Positions 18,218 to 26,168 are shown, counted from the first letter of the stretch. The stretch is 64,000 nucleotides of DNA from Candidatus Nitrosopelagicus sp. (GCA_028345195.1 JAOMCX010000004.1:23485-87484); one strand, 5' to 3'. Made by a program: numbers and translations. Notes: a model not told the origin generated them from the sequence alone.

Positions 18218-19097
18218 AACTCAATTGTCTGAAATTAAAGATCTACTAAAACGCATTCGTGAATTAGAAATCAAAACCAAAGGATTAGTGGATGGTATGA
18301 TGGCAGGAAGCTACAAATCAAAAATTCGTGGGAGAGGAATAGAATTTTCTGAAGTTAGAGAATATGTTTTGGGTGATGATGTAAGACATATTGACTGGAA
18401 TGTCACTGCACGTACTAACAAATTACATGTAAAAGAGTTCGTTGAAGAGCGTGACTTACGTGTGTATGTGATATTTGATTATTCGGCAAGTAATGACTTT
18501 GGGTTTATGAAAAGTAAAAAATCGATAGGACATGAAGTTGCAGCATCAATCATATTTTCTGCAATGAAAAATAATGATAATGTTGGACTTGGAATATTTA
18601 CCAATAAACTAGAACAATTTGTTCCTGCAAGAAAAGGTAGAAAACACAGTTTATCATTACTTCGAACATTACTTGCATACAAACCAAAAAGTACACAAAC
18701 TGATATCCAATCTTCATTACTACAATTACATCGCATTTTAGGCCAACAAAGTGTAGTATTCATAATATCTGATTACATATCACCGAACTTTTTACGTCCA
18801 TTAAAATTTCTTAAAAATCGTCATGATGTAATTTTAGTAAATCTATCTGACATACGTGAATCTGAGTTACCTGATATTGGCTATACAATGCTAGAAGATA
18901 TTGAATCTGGTGAACAATTAATGGTCAATACTTCTGATGCATCATTTAGGGATGCATTTACAAAAAACTCATTAGAAAATAGCGAAAAAATCAAAAATGA
19001 TATTACAAAATTAAAAGTAGAAATGGTAAATGTTTCAGAACAAGTTCCATTTGATGTTGCGTTAAGACAATTCTTTAACCAACGTATGAGGCGATAA
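18207..19097 (+). CDS. DUF58 domain protein (MoxR operon)
   Basis: About 296 residues from a GTG at 18207 which overlaps the moxR stop by 11 nt; TTG at 18183 or 18225 are alternatives. The DUF58 core is GRGIEFSEVREYVLGDDVRHIDWN, given here in pieces as GRGIEFSEVREYVLGDD and VRHIDWN, followed by a VWA-like segment, VIFDYSASNDF. DUF58 proteins regularly sit between a MoxR ATPase and VWA proteins and are thought to help assemble or regulate them. Overlap with moxR implies translational coupling. Confidence 0.88.
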   Translation: MHHRTQLSEIKDLLKRIRELEIKTKGLVDGMMAGSYKSKIRGRGIEFSEVREYVLGDDVRHIDWNVTARTNKLHVKEFVEERDLRVYVIFDYSASNDFGFMKSKKSIGHEVAASIIFSAMKNNDNVGLGIFTNKLEQFVPARKGRKHSLSLLRTLLAYKPKSTQTDIQSSLLQLHRILGQQSVVFIISDYISPNFLRPLKFLKNRHDVILVNLSDIRESELPDIGYTMLEDIESGEQLMVNTSDASFRDAFTKNSLENSEKIKNDITKLKVEMVNVSEQVPFDVALRQFFNQRMRR

Positions 19098-19099
19098 AT

Positions 19100-20050
19100 A
19101 TGGATTATGAATTTGGTTATTGGTATGTTTTATTTGCACTTTTAATATTGCCTGGATTTTATTATCTGTATAGATTTTATACAAAAACAAAGAAATCAAA
19201 TTCACTAAAATTCAGTAATCTACAGCTTGTAAAAAATTCTGTTTCATCACAATCGCAATTACGAAAACACCTTCCATTCATACTCATACTTGTCGCTGTA
19301 GGTCTAATCATAATTGGTCTTGCAGATCCAAGAATGCCGCTTGAAAATATTCAAGAAGGAGTGAATGTTGTATTGGTTCTTGATGGCTCTGGAAGTATGG
19401 CTGCAACTGACTATCCACCTACTAGATTGGAATCTGCAAAAAATGCAGCTGAGATTCTAATAGATAATCTTGAACCAAATGATCATACTGGAATCATTTT
19501 ATTCGAGTCTGGCGCAACAACTGTTTCATATCTGACCCCATTCAAAGAAAAAACCATTAACGATTTACAGTCAATTCGACAAAGAGATGGTGCTACCGCA
19601 ATCGGTGATGGTCTTGTATTAGGCGTAGATATGGCAAATTCCATTCCTAACAAGAAAAAAGTAGTAATTTTGCTAAGTGATGGTGATCATAATGCTGGTA
19701 TTGTAACACCAAATGAAGCCGTACAATATGCATTGCAGAAAAAAATTCAAATTCATACAATTGGCATGGGCTCTGATGAACCTGTATTACTTGGAACAAA
19801 CATCTATGGAAATCCTTTGTATGCAGAATTAAACGAAGAGGAATTGATTGCTATTGCAACTGCTGCAAATGGAAAATATTACAAATCTGTTGACAATGAT
19901 AGTTTGAATGAAATTTTTGAACAAATCACTGATGATATTGATAGAGAATTAGAACAAGTGAGCATAAAGGACTGGTTTTTCATTGCAGCCGTAGCCGTTT
20001 TAGCTGCTAATATTTACATTGTATACGGCAAATATAGAATAGTGATATAA
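19100..20050 (+). CDS. Membrane-anchored VWA domain protein (BatA/BatB-like)
   Basis: 316 residues. Two N-terminal helices (about 7-24 and 57-75) and one C-terminal helix (IAAVAVLAANIYIVYG) flank a von Willebrand A domain. The metal-ion-dependent adhesion site is intact: VLDGSGSM (DxSxS), then the threonine region in GATTVSYLTPF, and LLSDGDHNAG. This is the Bat-type layout, with the VWA domain placed between membrane helices. It begins 2 nt after the DUF58 stop. It is the probable client or partner of MoxR. Confidence 0.9.
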   Translation: MDYEFGYWYVLFALLILPGFYYLYRFYTKTKKSNSLKFSNLQLVKNSVSSQSQLRKHLPFILILVAVGLIIIGLADPRMPLENIQEGVNVVLVLDGSGSMAATDYPPTRLESAKNAAEILIDNLEPNDHTGIILFESGATTVSYLTPFKEKTINDLQSIRQRDGATAIGDGLVLGVDMANSIPNKKKVVILLSDGDHNAGIVTPNEAVQYALQKKIQIHTIGMGSDEPVLLGTNIYGNPLYAELNEEELIAIATAANGKYYKSVDNDSLNEIFEQITDDIDRELEQVSIKDWFFIAAVAVLAANIYIVYGKYRIVI

Positions 20051-20052
20051 CT

Positions 20053-21549
20053 GTGAGAAAATTATTTTATCTCTTCATCATAATGGGGCTAATTCCTCTA
20101 TTTGGTTTACCTGCATTTGCTGGAGGGGGATTTGTAGCAGCTAAAACCCCTGAAGTATTAACTACTGATTCTGGTTTTATCATTCAAAGTGTAAATGAAG
20201 CTGAGAATTCTGTTTTTATGCAACATGTATTGATAAATGATTCTGGCACTCCTGTTAATGTTTCAGTTTCAAGTTATGCTAGTGCAAATTTTTTAAAAAT
20301 AGATGAAACATGCAAACCTCAAACATTGTTTACAAATCATATTTTAGTAATTCCATATTCTCCCGTTCAGATTGCTGATCTAGGGAGATATGTTATGCTT
20401 CCGGCATTAGTTGAATTTGAACATCCTGAAACTTTTGATCAAATTGAAATATTTTTTGAAAAATATGGTTTATTACTTGATGATGGGGAAAACACTGGAT
20501 TCACAAATTCTGTTGATTTTTCATGTGATGATGTTTACATCTCAATGAATCCACGATATGATAATTTATTCCAAGAGAATCTTACAATGCAGAGTCAATC
20601 TAGTTCATCATCTCAAAACGGTGCACAACAAAACGGTGCACAACAAAACGGTGCACAACAAAACGGTGCACAACAAAATAGTCCTCAAAATGGTCAACAA
20701 TCAGGCACAAATTTGACACCTCAGGAGCAAGAACTTCTCCAACAGGCTGATGAATTATTACGTGAATATCAGATGGCAGCTGAACTACAAAATTCTCCTC
20801 TTGATCCAACTGAACGCCCATTTTTAGTTGAGCAAAATACTGAACAATTTCGAGATGAAATTAGAGAACAAATGCAAATGCAAGAACAACTAATGCAGCA
20901 ATTACAGCAAAATCCTGACTTTCGAAATTTTGATGAACAATTATCAAACGAAGGTTTGACACAACAACCTCCATCACTTTCTATGTCTGATGATGAGACC
21001 TTGTTATCGGTCCCATATGAAAATGATAATATGTCTGCTGCAATATCTGCAGAATTTCAAAATGGACAAATAACAAATGTTTTACTAGAACGTCCATCTG
21101 ATGAAATAGAATCTAATCTCTTATGGATAATTCCTTTGATAATCGGAGTTATTGCGGTTGCAATATTCATATCGATGAAACTTCCAAAAAAGAAATCAAT
21201 TATACAAACTCCTATGATAGTAAAAAATGATAATTATACTATCAGCTATGTTGATCTAACCCGTGAAATGCTAACTGAGGCTCAACAAATGTATGATGAG
21301 GATCTTTTCAAAGATGCACACGAAAAACTATCTCAATCAATTCGATTCTATTACTCCAATAGATTTTCTACCGGAACAGAAATCACAAACATGGATGCAT
21401 TACAATTGTTAAGAAAGGAGAATATTCCTGAATTCGATTCTATACTTGACTATCTTGGTATGTGTGAAATGATTGAATTTGCAAAAAATCCTACGGAAAG
21501 AAAAAAATTCTTTTCTGCGATAGAGAGATTTTCACAAATTATTGAATAG
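20053..21549 (+). CDS. Exported/membrane protein with Gln/Asn-rich repeat, last gene of the MoxR operon
   Basis: 498 residues from a GTG. The N-terminus is a signal peptide (LFYLFIIMGLIPLFGLPAFA). The external part contains a 4-copy QNGAQ repeat (residues about 188-207) and a Gln/Met-rich helical stretch (QMQMQEQLMQQLQQ). A membrane helix lies near 356-376 (LLWIIPLIIGVIAVAIFISM). The cytoplasmic C-terminus (YVDLTREMLTEAQQMYDEDL onward) is helical and resembles the DUF4129-like tails seen in MoxR operons; I am not certain of the family. It probably bridges the outside of the cell and the MoxR/VWA complex (inference). Confidence 0.75.
   Translation: MRKLFYLFIIMGLIPLFGLPAFAGGGFVAAKTPEVLTTDSGFIIQSVNEAENSVFMQHVLINDSGTPVNVSVSSYASANFLKIDETCKPQTLFTNHILVIPYSPVQIADLGRYVMLPALVEFEHPETFDQIEIFFEKYGLLLDDGENTGFTNSVDFSCDDVYISMNPRYDNLFQENLTMQSQSSSSSQNGAQQNGAQQNGAQQNGAQQNSPQNGQQSGTNLTPQEQELLQQADELLREYQMAAELQNSPLDPTERPFLVEQNTEQFRDEIREQMQMQEQLMQQLQQNPDFRNFDEQLSNEGLTQQPPSLSMSDDETLLSVPYENDNMSAAISAEFQNGQITNVLLERPSDEIESNLLWIIPLIIGVIAVAIFISMKLPKKKSIIQTPMIVKNDNYTISYVDLTREMLTEAQQMYDEDLFKDAHEKLSQSIRFYYSNRFSTGTEITNMDALQLLRKENIPEFDSILDYLGMCEMIEFAKNPTERKKFFSAIERFSQIIE
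20614..20673 (+). repeat. Four perfect tandem copies of a 15-bp unit
   Basis: The unit caaaacggtgcacaa is repeated four times without a mismatch and encodes QNGAQ each time. The following bases (caaaatagtcctcaaaat) look like decayed copies. Perfect identity, including third codon positions, points to recent expansion or strong slippage, so copy number may differ between strains. Confidence 0.95.
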
Positions 21550-21564
21550 TTTCAAAAATTTTGA

Positions 21565-21741
21565 TTAGATTTCTTTTATGAGCGTCTTGATGTTTGCCAC
21601 ATTTTCAGGTGTAAGTTCAATTTCTTTGTGTTCTGCTTTTACATGTTCTTCGATTTTTACCATCAATTCATTTTCTGTTGGTGCGCTTGCAGACCATTCA
21701 CAATCTTTTCCTGCATCGTGGCAGCTGATAGTTTTTCTCAT
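21565..21741 (-). CDS. DUF1059 family small protein, 58 residues
   Basis: ATG 21741 to TAA 21565 encodes MRKTISCHDAGKDCEWSASA, PTENELMVKIEEHVKAEHKE, then IELTPENVANIKTLIKEI. The pattern (K-x-I-x-C-x-D-x-G-x-D-C, then a helix with HVKAEH) is that of the DUF1059 family of small soluble proteins of unknown function, common in archaea and actinobacteria. Two cysteines and two histidines could bind a metal. It is convergent to the MoxR operon, 15 bp from its last stop. Confidence 0.8.
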   Translation of the reverse strand: MRKTISCHDAGKDCEWSASAPTENELMVKIEEHVKAEHKEIELTPENVANIKTLIKEI

Positions 21742-21776
21742 AATCGTGCCTAATTTATCAGATATTTATTGATTTT

Positions 21777-22463
21777 TTATGATTTAGATTCTTGTAATCT
21801 CTGAGCTTTAAACTTACCACGAAATGCGAATGCAGCAATTATAGTTCCTACAAATGGGGCTGTCCAATATAACCATAAATTTTCCATTACTCCTGATAAT
21901 AATGCTGGAGCAAGCGCACGGGCTGGATTCATTGATGCGCCTGAGATAAATGCCAAAAATAAAATGTCTAATCCTACAATGCCTCCTATTGCTACGCCAC
22001 TAAATCCTCTCAAGCCTTTTGTATACACGACATAAAAGATGACTCCCATGAGCATTGCAGATGCCAAAACTTCTACTGGAAATATCAAAAACATGGAAAA
22101 ATCAAAGTTTGGTGCATTTACGCCCAAATCTGCTTTATCTCCAATTATACTTAGAACAAACAAAGAGCCTAGTATGGCACCAATTATTTCTGCTGCAAAA
22201 TAATATAGAATTTGAATTTTTGATATATGTCCTGTGATATAATATCCAATTGTTACGGCTGGATTGAAATGTGCAAGTGATACCTTTCCAAATGAATAAA
22301 CTCCAATTAATAACGCAATGAATGGTGCAACTGCTGCAAATGGAATTCCCAGTTCTCCGTTAAACATCTCTGCATCCAAAACAATTGAACCTGTTGCAAA
22401 AATTACAAGAATGAACGTTCCGATTAACTCAACTGTAAAAATTTGTAAATTTGAATATGTCAT
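21777..22463 (-). CDS. Aquaporin/aquaglyceroporin (MIP family)
   Basis: 228 residues with six helices and the two NPA loops of MIP channels: LAHFNPAVTIGYY and SGASMNPARALAPALLSG. The start shares one base with the arsC stop (TAATG), so it is translated with it. In a few bacteria an aquaglyceroporin (AqpS type) takes the place of an ArsB/Acr3 pump, letting arsenite leave the cell after reduction. The same arrangement here (arsR divergent, arsC, aquaporin) suggests the same role, though water or glycerol transport cannot be excluded. Confidence 0.9.
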   Translation of the reverse strand: MTYSNLQIFTVELIGTFILVIFATGSIVLDAEMFNGELGIPFAAVAPFIALLIGVYSFGKVSLAHFNPAVTIGYYITGHISKIQILYYFAAEIIGAILGSLFVLSIIGDKADLGVNAPNFDFSMFLIFPVEVLASAMLMGVIFYVVYTKGLRGFSGVAIGGIVGLDILFLAFISGASMNPARALAPALLSGVMENLWLYWTAPFVGTIIAAFAFRGKFKAQRLQESKS

Positions 22464-22870
22464 TATTTCTCATTATCTATTGAGGCAATCAAATTCAAAA
22501 CTTCAGATTTTATTTGATCACGAATTTCTCTGACCTGTTCTATTGTTTTTTCTTTAGGGTCTGGTATATTCCAATCAACTATATCTTTTACAAAAAGTGC
22601 CGGACATGATTCTTTATCAATACATCCCATGTTAACTGTCTTAAATGAATTAGAAATCATTGATTGAGATATTGTCTTTGGAGATTGATTTACCATGTCA
22701 ATTCCAATTTCTTTCATAACTTGTACCACAATTGGATTTATCTTTGTTGAAGGAACTGTTCCTGCACTAATTACATTAAATTTATCATCTGAGAATTTTT
22801 TGAAAAATGCTTCCGCCATCTGACTACGACCTGCATTTTCTACACATGCAAAAAGAACATCTCTAGTCAT
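22463..22870 (-). CDS. arsC: Arsenate reductase, thioredoxin-coupled, low-molecular-weight phosphatase fold
   Basis: 135 residues. The phosphate loop is FACVENAGRSQMAE with nucleophile C9, and the redox pair of the thioredoxin-coupled ArsC class is present as C83 and C89 (MGCIDKESCPAL). The DPxxD-type acid occurs in DWNIPDPKEK. Arsenate is reduced to arsenite through the three cysteines. First gene of an arsC-aquaporin pair, divergent from an ArsR regulator across 41 bp containing a palindrome. It could also dephosphorylate tyrosine residues, but the cysteine triad favours arsenate reduction. Confidence 0.87.
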   Translation of the reverse strand: MTRDVLFACVENAGRSQMAEAFFKKFSDDKFNVISAGTVPSTKINPIVVQVMKEIGIDMVNQSPKTISQSMISNSFKTVNMGCIDKESCPALFVKDIVDWNIPDPKEKTIEQVREIRDQIKSEVLNLIASIDNEK

Positions 22871-22871
22871 A

Positions 22872-22887
22872 ATATTTATATAAATAT
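22872..22887. promoter_or_regulatory. 16-bp perfect palindrome in the arsC/arsR divergent promoter (putative operator)
   Basis: The sequence atatttatataaatat is its own reverse complement. It lies between the divergent start codons of arsC (22870) and arsR (22912), and part of it recurs just downstream as gatataaatatt. Position and symmetry fit an ArsR dimer site overlapping the TATA box of one or both genes. Very AT-rich, so a promoter element alone could also explain it. Confidence 0.5.
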
Positions 22888-22911
22888 ATGTTGATATAAA
22901 TATTAATTGAT

Positions 22912-23211
22912 ATGAATGGACCTGCTCTTTTGAAGTGTATTTGTGATGAAACTAGATTTGAGATACTAGAATTATTACAAAAAGATAATGAATTATGTGT
23001 AAATGATTTTGTTGAGAAATTAGAAAAAGATCAACCTCTCATCTCGCATCACCTTAAAACTCTAAAAAATTGTGGGATTGTAAAATCTCGTAATGAGGGA
23101 AAAAAAGCAATGTATGCAATATCAAACCCACAACTATCTACTTTGATATCAAATGTTACAAAAACAAGCAAGAAAATCCCACATCTTTGTACAACTACCG
23201 AGTGTTGCTAG
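22912..23211 (+). CDS. arsR: ArsR family winged-helix regulator
   Basis: 99 residues: CICDETRFEILELLQKDNEL, then QPLISHHLKTLKNCGIVKSR (recognition helix) and a wing EGKKAMYAI. This is the ArsR/SmtB fold. Cysteines lie at C9/C11 near the N-terminus, C28, and in a C-terminal LCTTTECC cluster, any of which could bind arsenite. It is expected to repress arsC-aquaporin and itself. The last four bases are shared with the stop codon of the convergent SbtB-like gene (ctag at 23208-23211). Confidence 0.9.
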   Translation: MNGPALLKCICDETRFEILELLQKDNELCVNDFVEKLEKDQPLISHHLKTLKNCGIVKSRNEGKKAMYAISNPQLSTLISNVTKTSKKIPHLCTTTECC

Positions 23212-23510
23212 AACTTTTCAGTTCTAACTACGCCAACATCACTAACGTACAAAATTATGGTAAAATCTGGAAATAATGTTCTAGATATATCCTCAATTAC
23301 TGCTGATAATTTCTCTTCACGCATAATTACTTCAACTTTGACATTTTTTTCAGATTGTATGCCTTGACCTCTTAGTCCCTTTTCTCCATTACCATCAACT
23401 TCATAAGATGTGTATCCTGTAATTTCATGATTCTTCAAAATATCAATGACATTTTTTTGTGCCAATATCTCACAGGTGATTGTAAGTAATTTTACATCAT
23501 AAAGTTTCAT
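23208..23510 (-). CDS. PII-like protein, SbtB type
   Basis: 100 residues with the PII-like ferredoxin fold: KLLTITCEILAQKNVIDIL, an open loop TGYTSYEVDGNGEKGLRGQG with the glycine-rich GEKGLRGQG segment of SbtB proteins, and a last strand FTIILYVSDVGVVR. SbtB proteins bind adenine nucleotides (including cAMP in cyanobacteria) and gate the bicarbonate transporter SbtA. The start overlaps the sbtA-like stop as ATGA, so the two are translated together. Confidence 0.82.
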   Translation of the reverse strand: MKLYDVKLLTITCEILAQKNVIDILKNHEITGYTSYEVDGNGEKGLRGQGIQSEKNVKVEVIMREEKLSAVIEDISRTLFPDFTIILYVSDVGVVRTEKF

Positions 23511-24589
23511 ATGAACACCCTTGTAACGTAATTGAATAAGTCTATTGCTTCTTCACCATGTACCCACGTTGAAACGGTGAACATGATTGGCAGTAACACG
23601 ATAATATTGTATGGGAATGTAATTCCTAAAGCTGATGTAATGTATAGACTTGGATTTGCTTGAGGGATTGCATGACGTAAAACAGCTGGTGCTGCAATAA
23701 ATGATGCACTAGCCAAAAGTAATCCAAACATAACTGCCCCGCCTAAACTTAATCCCAATGCTGTTGAAACTAGTACACCAATTATTCCATTAATTGTTGG
23801 CATTATTATTGCAAATGAGGTAAGAAAAACTCCGACCTTTTTGATATCTTCTAATCTTTGTCCTGCAATTATTCCCATCTCAATCATAAAAATTACTATT
23901 GCTCCTGTAAACAGATCATCAAAAACAATACTGATTGGTTCAAAACCTTCTTCTCCAATTATGTATCCAATTACAATACTTCCAAGTAAAATTACTATTG
24001 CTTTTCCTGTAATTGATTCTTTTAACACCTGAGAAAGTTTTGTTTTAGTTTCTTTCATTCCCATGTCGATATCAGATACTTTGTCACCTGAAAATGACTG
24101 TTTTTTTGTACGAATTTGTTTTGATACTGCCATATTTGTCAAAAATATTGCCAGGATGAATGCTACCGGTTCTAACACTGCAAGAATTGCTGCCAAATAT
24201 CCTTCTGATGTAACTCCTTGGTTTTTGAGAAATGACAATCCTACTGAGAATGTTACTGCTCCAACTGCACCGTATGTGGATGCTAATGCGTATGAATCAA
24301 AGATGTTGAATTTCCCTAATCTTCTTAGAATTTGATAATGGTTCAATGTGAATAATAATGACAGACCTATTGCAACTAGCATTGGTACTAACATCTCCTC
24401 AAAACCCGTCTTTCTCATCTCTATTCCTCCATGAAGGCCGATAGCAGCTAGGAGGTATATCGGCAAAAACTCTGAAATTGCTTCAGGAATTTTTAAATCA
24501 GATTTTATTCGTGCTGCAATAATCCCAAACAAGAAGAATAGGATGATTGGAGTTAGCAGATTCGATTGGATTAATTCTAAAATATCCAT
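23507..24589 (-). CDS. SbtA-type sodium-dependent bicarbonate transporter (DUF897)
   Basis: 360 residues, about ten helices. The two inverted halves are visible: LLTPIILFFLFGIIAARIKS, IYLLAAIGLHGG and TYGAVGAVTFSVG in the first; GAIVIFMIEMGIIAGQRL and GLLLASASFIAAPAVLRHAI in the second. This is the SbtA family (PF05982). The protein would import bicarbonate, the substrate of the thaumarchaeal 3-hydroxypropionate/4-hydroxybutyrate cycle. Operon sbtA-sbtB; divergent from a PII-like gene at 24742. Confidence 0.85.
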   Translation of the reverse strand: MDILELIQSNLLTPIILFFLFGIIAARIKSDLKIPEAISEFLPIYLLAAIGLHGGIEMRKTGFEEMLVPMLVAIGLSLLFTLNHYQILRRLGKFNIFDSYALASTYGAVGAVTFSVGLSFLKNQGVTSEGYLAAILAVLEPVAFILAIFLTNMAVSKQIRTKKQSFSGDKVSDIDMGMKETKTKLSQVLKESITGKAIVILLGSIVIGYIIGEEGFEPISIVFDDLFTGAIVIFMIEMGIIAGQRLEDIKKVGVFLTSFAIIMPTINGIIGVLVSTALGLSLGGAVMFGLLLASASFIAAPAVLRHAIPQANPSLYITSALGITFPYNIIVLLPIMFTVSTWVHGEEAIDLFNYVTRVFI

Positions 24590-24741
24590 TAGCTATATTT
24601 GAAAAAATTTTCTGCTGAAATAAAAATCCAGAGGTCATTTTTGATGCCTATAGTGATAATCATTTGATATGCATTTGATATAATATTCCATAGTTTCGAA
24701 ATAATGATTATGTATAATAAAGAATAATTCAGCGAAATATT

Positions 24742-25308
24742 ATGAAGAAGATTGAAGCTATAATCAACCGAAAAAATTACCCTGTTCTTCGTGAAAAATT
24801 AGATTCTTTGGGTATTGACATTATCGATAAACGAAATTTAGAAGACAGTAAATTCATCAGTGAATCAAAAGGTTCTCGTGCTGGTGGAACTGGTGTTAGA
24901 TCCACAATGCTTGCAAAAATTGAACTGGCTATGCAAGACAAAGAAGCACGTGCGGTCCTAGAGATAATTTCTAAGAATTCAGGTCTTCCTCAATCTATCA
25001 AGAGTAAAATTTTTGTCTTTGATATGGAAGAAAGTATTGATCTATCCACTCTTGAAGGCCAGGCTGATGTAGAACCTGAAGAAAAACCTATTCCTGTTAG
25101 ATTTACTACAAAACGTAATAGATTGGTTCCACTTCAAAAGCGAACCTTGTACAAATTAGAACAATACTATGATGAGCATAGTGAAATTTTAGAATCTGAC
25201 TATAGAATTCGTTCATTTAGCGATTTTGTTAATTATTGTATCTTGAAATATCTTCCAACCCTAGATAAGCAATTAAAGAATCCAACAATGCTTTACGAAG
25301 ATATTTAG
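24742..25308 (+). CDS. PII-superfamily regulator with extra C-terminal domain
   Basis: 188 residues. Residues 1-105 resemble GlnB/GlnK: KKIEAIINRKNYPVLREKL, a T-loop-like segment ending GSRAGGTGVRSTMLAKIELA, and SKIFVFDMEESIDLST, which matches the PII C-terminal signature GKIFVxDVE. Residues about 120-188 form an additional helical part (KRTLYKLEQYYDEHSEILE, then FSDFVNYCILKYLPTLDKQL) not found in ordinary PII, possibly an effector or DNA-binding module. It sits between sbtAB and the glnK-amt genes. A nitrogen or carbon sensing role is inferred. Confidence 0.7.
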   Translation: MKKIEAIINRKNYPVLREKLDSLGIDIIDKRNLEDSKFISESKGSRAGGTGVRSTMLAKIELAMQDKEARAVLEIISKNSGLPQSIKSKIFVFDMEESIDLSTLEGQADVEPEEKPIPVRFTTKRNRLVPLQKRTLYKLEQYYDEHSEILESDYRIRSFSDFVNYCILKYLPTLDKQLKNPTMLYEDI

Positions 25309-25317
25309 TAATTTTTT

Positions 25318-25437
25318 TTAAATATAATCTGCAAACAAATACAGACCAAGTAAGGTCATACCTACTGCTGCAAACCCAAGTTTAGCAACAAAGATTTTTG
25401 ATTTTCTAATTTGAGTTGTAATTTGTTGTAGTTTCAA
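25318..25437 (-). CDS. 39-residue single-helix membrane protein, last gene of the glnK operon
   Basis: TTG 25437 to TAA 25318 encodes MKLQQITTQIRKSKIFVAKL, then GFAAVGMTLLGLYLFADYI. One membrane helix follows a basic N-terminal segment. The start codon overlaps the preceding stop as TTGA, the same coupling geometry as other operons here, which supports translation. No known family. The product may tether or modulate the PII/Amt system (inference). Confidence 0.55.
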   Translation of the reverse strand: MKLQQITTQIRKSKIFVAKLGFAAVGMTLLGLYLFADYI

Positions 25438-25709
25438 TTTATTTTGATTAACCTTCGTTTTGTTCCACGTTCTGTGGTAATATATGCCATTTTTGGTTTG
25501 GATGACTCAATTTCTGAAGAATTTTCCAAATATTTTGTTACAGTTCCTCTTGCTGAGGTGATCACTGTTTTATTTCTTTTAGATAAAATGACTGATGCAG
25601 TTCTTCTTGATTGATATTCTTTGAATGTCTGTCCTGCCCAGTTGTAGCTGATATCATCTTCAACTATCTTGTTTGAGGTTCCACGTTTTGTTATTAATCT
25701 AAGGCTCAT
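25434..25709 (-). CDS. Hypothetical basic protein, third gene of the glnK operon
   Basis: 91 residues from ATG 25709, which is 5 nt after the preceding stop; a longer form from 25778 would overlap the upstream gene and is less likely. The sequence MSLRLITKRGTSNKIVEDDI, and further on VILSKRNKTVITSARGTVTK and AYITTERGTKRRLIKIN, is beta-rich and strongly basic. The repeated phrase K/R-R-G-T (KRGT, ARGT, ERGT) is notable and may mark three short internal repeats. Family unknown. Confidence 0.55.
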   Translation of the reverse strand: MSLRLITKRGTSNKIVEDDISYNWAGQTFKEYQSRRTASVILSKRNKTVITSARGTVTKYLENSSEIESSKPKMAYITTERGTKRRLIKIN

Positions 25710-25714
25710 GTTCC

Positions 25715-25837
25715 TCAGTTCACCAACATTATCATAATTAGAGGTGGAATTACGACTATTACGCCTATAATTGTGCATTTTAGATAGTCTAATTTGGTTA
25801 ATTTTGAGAATTTACTTCTATCAAGTGATAATTTCAT
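25715..25837 (-). CDS. 40-residue single-helix membrane protein, second gene of the glnK operon
   Basis: ATG 25837 to TGA 25715 encodes MKLSLDRSKFSKLTKLDYLK, then CTIIGVIVVIPPLIMIMLVN. The basic N-terminus and C-terminal hydrophobic helix form a tail-anchored layout. It starts one nt after the GlnK stop (TAA-A-ATG). A longer frame from 25924 would lie inside the glnK gene and is rejected. Function unknown; position suggests a partner of the PII protein. Confidence 0.55.
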   Translation of the reverse strand: MKLSLDRSKFSKLTKLDYLKCTIIGVIVVIPPLIMIMLVN

Positions 25838-25838
25838 T

Positions 25839-26168
25839 TTAGATAACTTCTTCCCCTTCGTTTCCGGATTTGATATCAATTGCCCGTAACATTTGTGAGA
25901 TGAAAATTTTACCATTTCTTGCATTCTTCTTGATAATGTCTACTGTTTTTTCTTCTTTTGACTCTGGAACTACTACCATCATTCTATATTTGTCGCCAAA
26001 ATGAGGTGTAAACACTTCCATACCTTTTGATGTGTGAATTTCAGGTTCAGTCTTTGCACCTCGACCTCTAACTTTGATAATTGTTAGTCCGCCAACGTCA
26101 ATTTCTTTTAATCCTTCACTGATTTCCATCACGTCGTTTTCTGCAAGTATGACTTCAAGTTTTAACAT
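25839..26168 (-). CDS. PII nitrogen regulatory protein (GlnK type)
   Basis: 109 residues. Core PII elements are KLEVILAENDVMEISEGLKE, GGLTIIKVRGRGAKTEPEIH (T-loop start), FGDKYRMMVVVPESKEEKTV and the signature KNARNGKIFI. The T-loop region (about 37-58) has no tyrosine, so the classical uridylylation site is absent, as in most archaeal PII. PII proteins bind ATP/ADP and 2-oxoglutarate and plug Amt channels. It is divergent from amt across 112 bp, and heads an operon with two single-helix proteins and a basic protein. Confidence 0.9.
   Translation of the reverse strand: MLKLEVILAENDVMEISEGLKEIDVGGLTIIKVRGRGAKTEPEIHTSKGMEVFTPHFGDKYRMMVVVPESKEEKTVDIIKKNARNGKIFISQMLRAIDIKSGNEGEEVI

Noticed and set aside
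25838..25924. Longer N-terminus of the 40-residue glnK-operon protein
   Set aside because: It would lie inside the glnK coding sequence; the ATG one base after the glnK stop is preferred.
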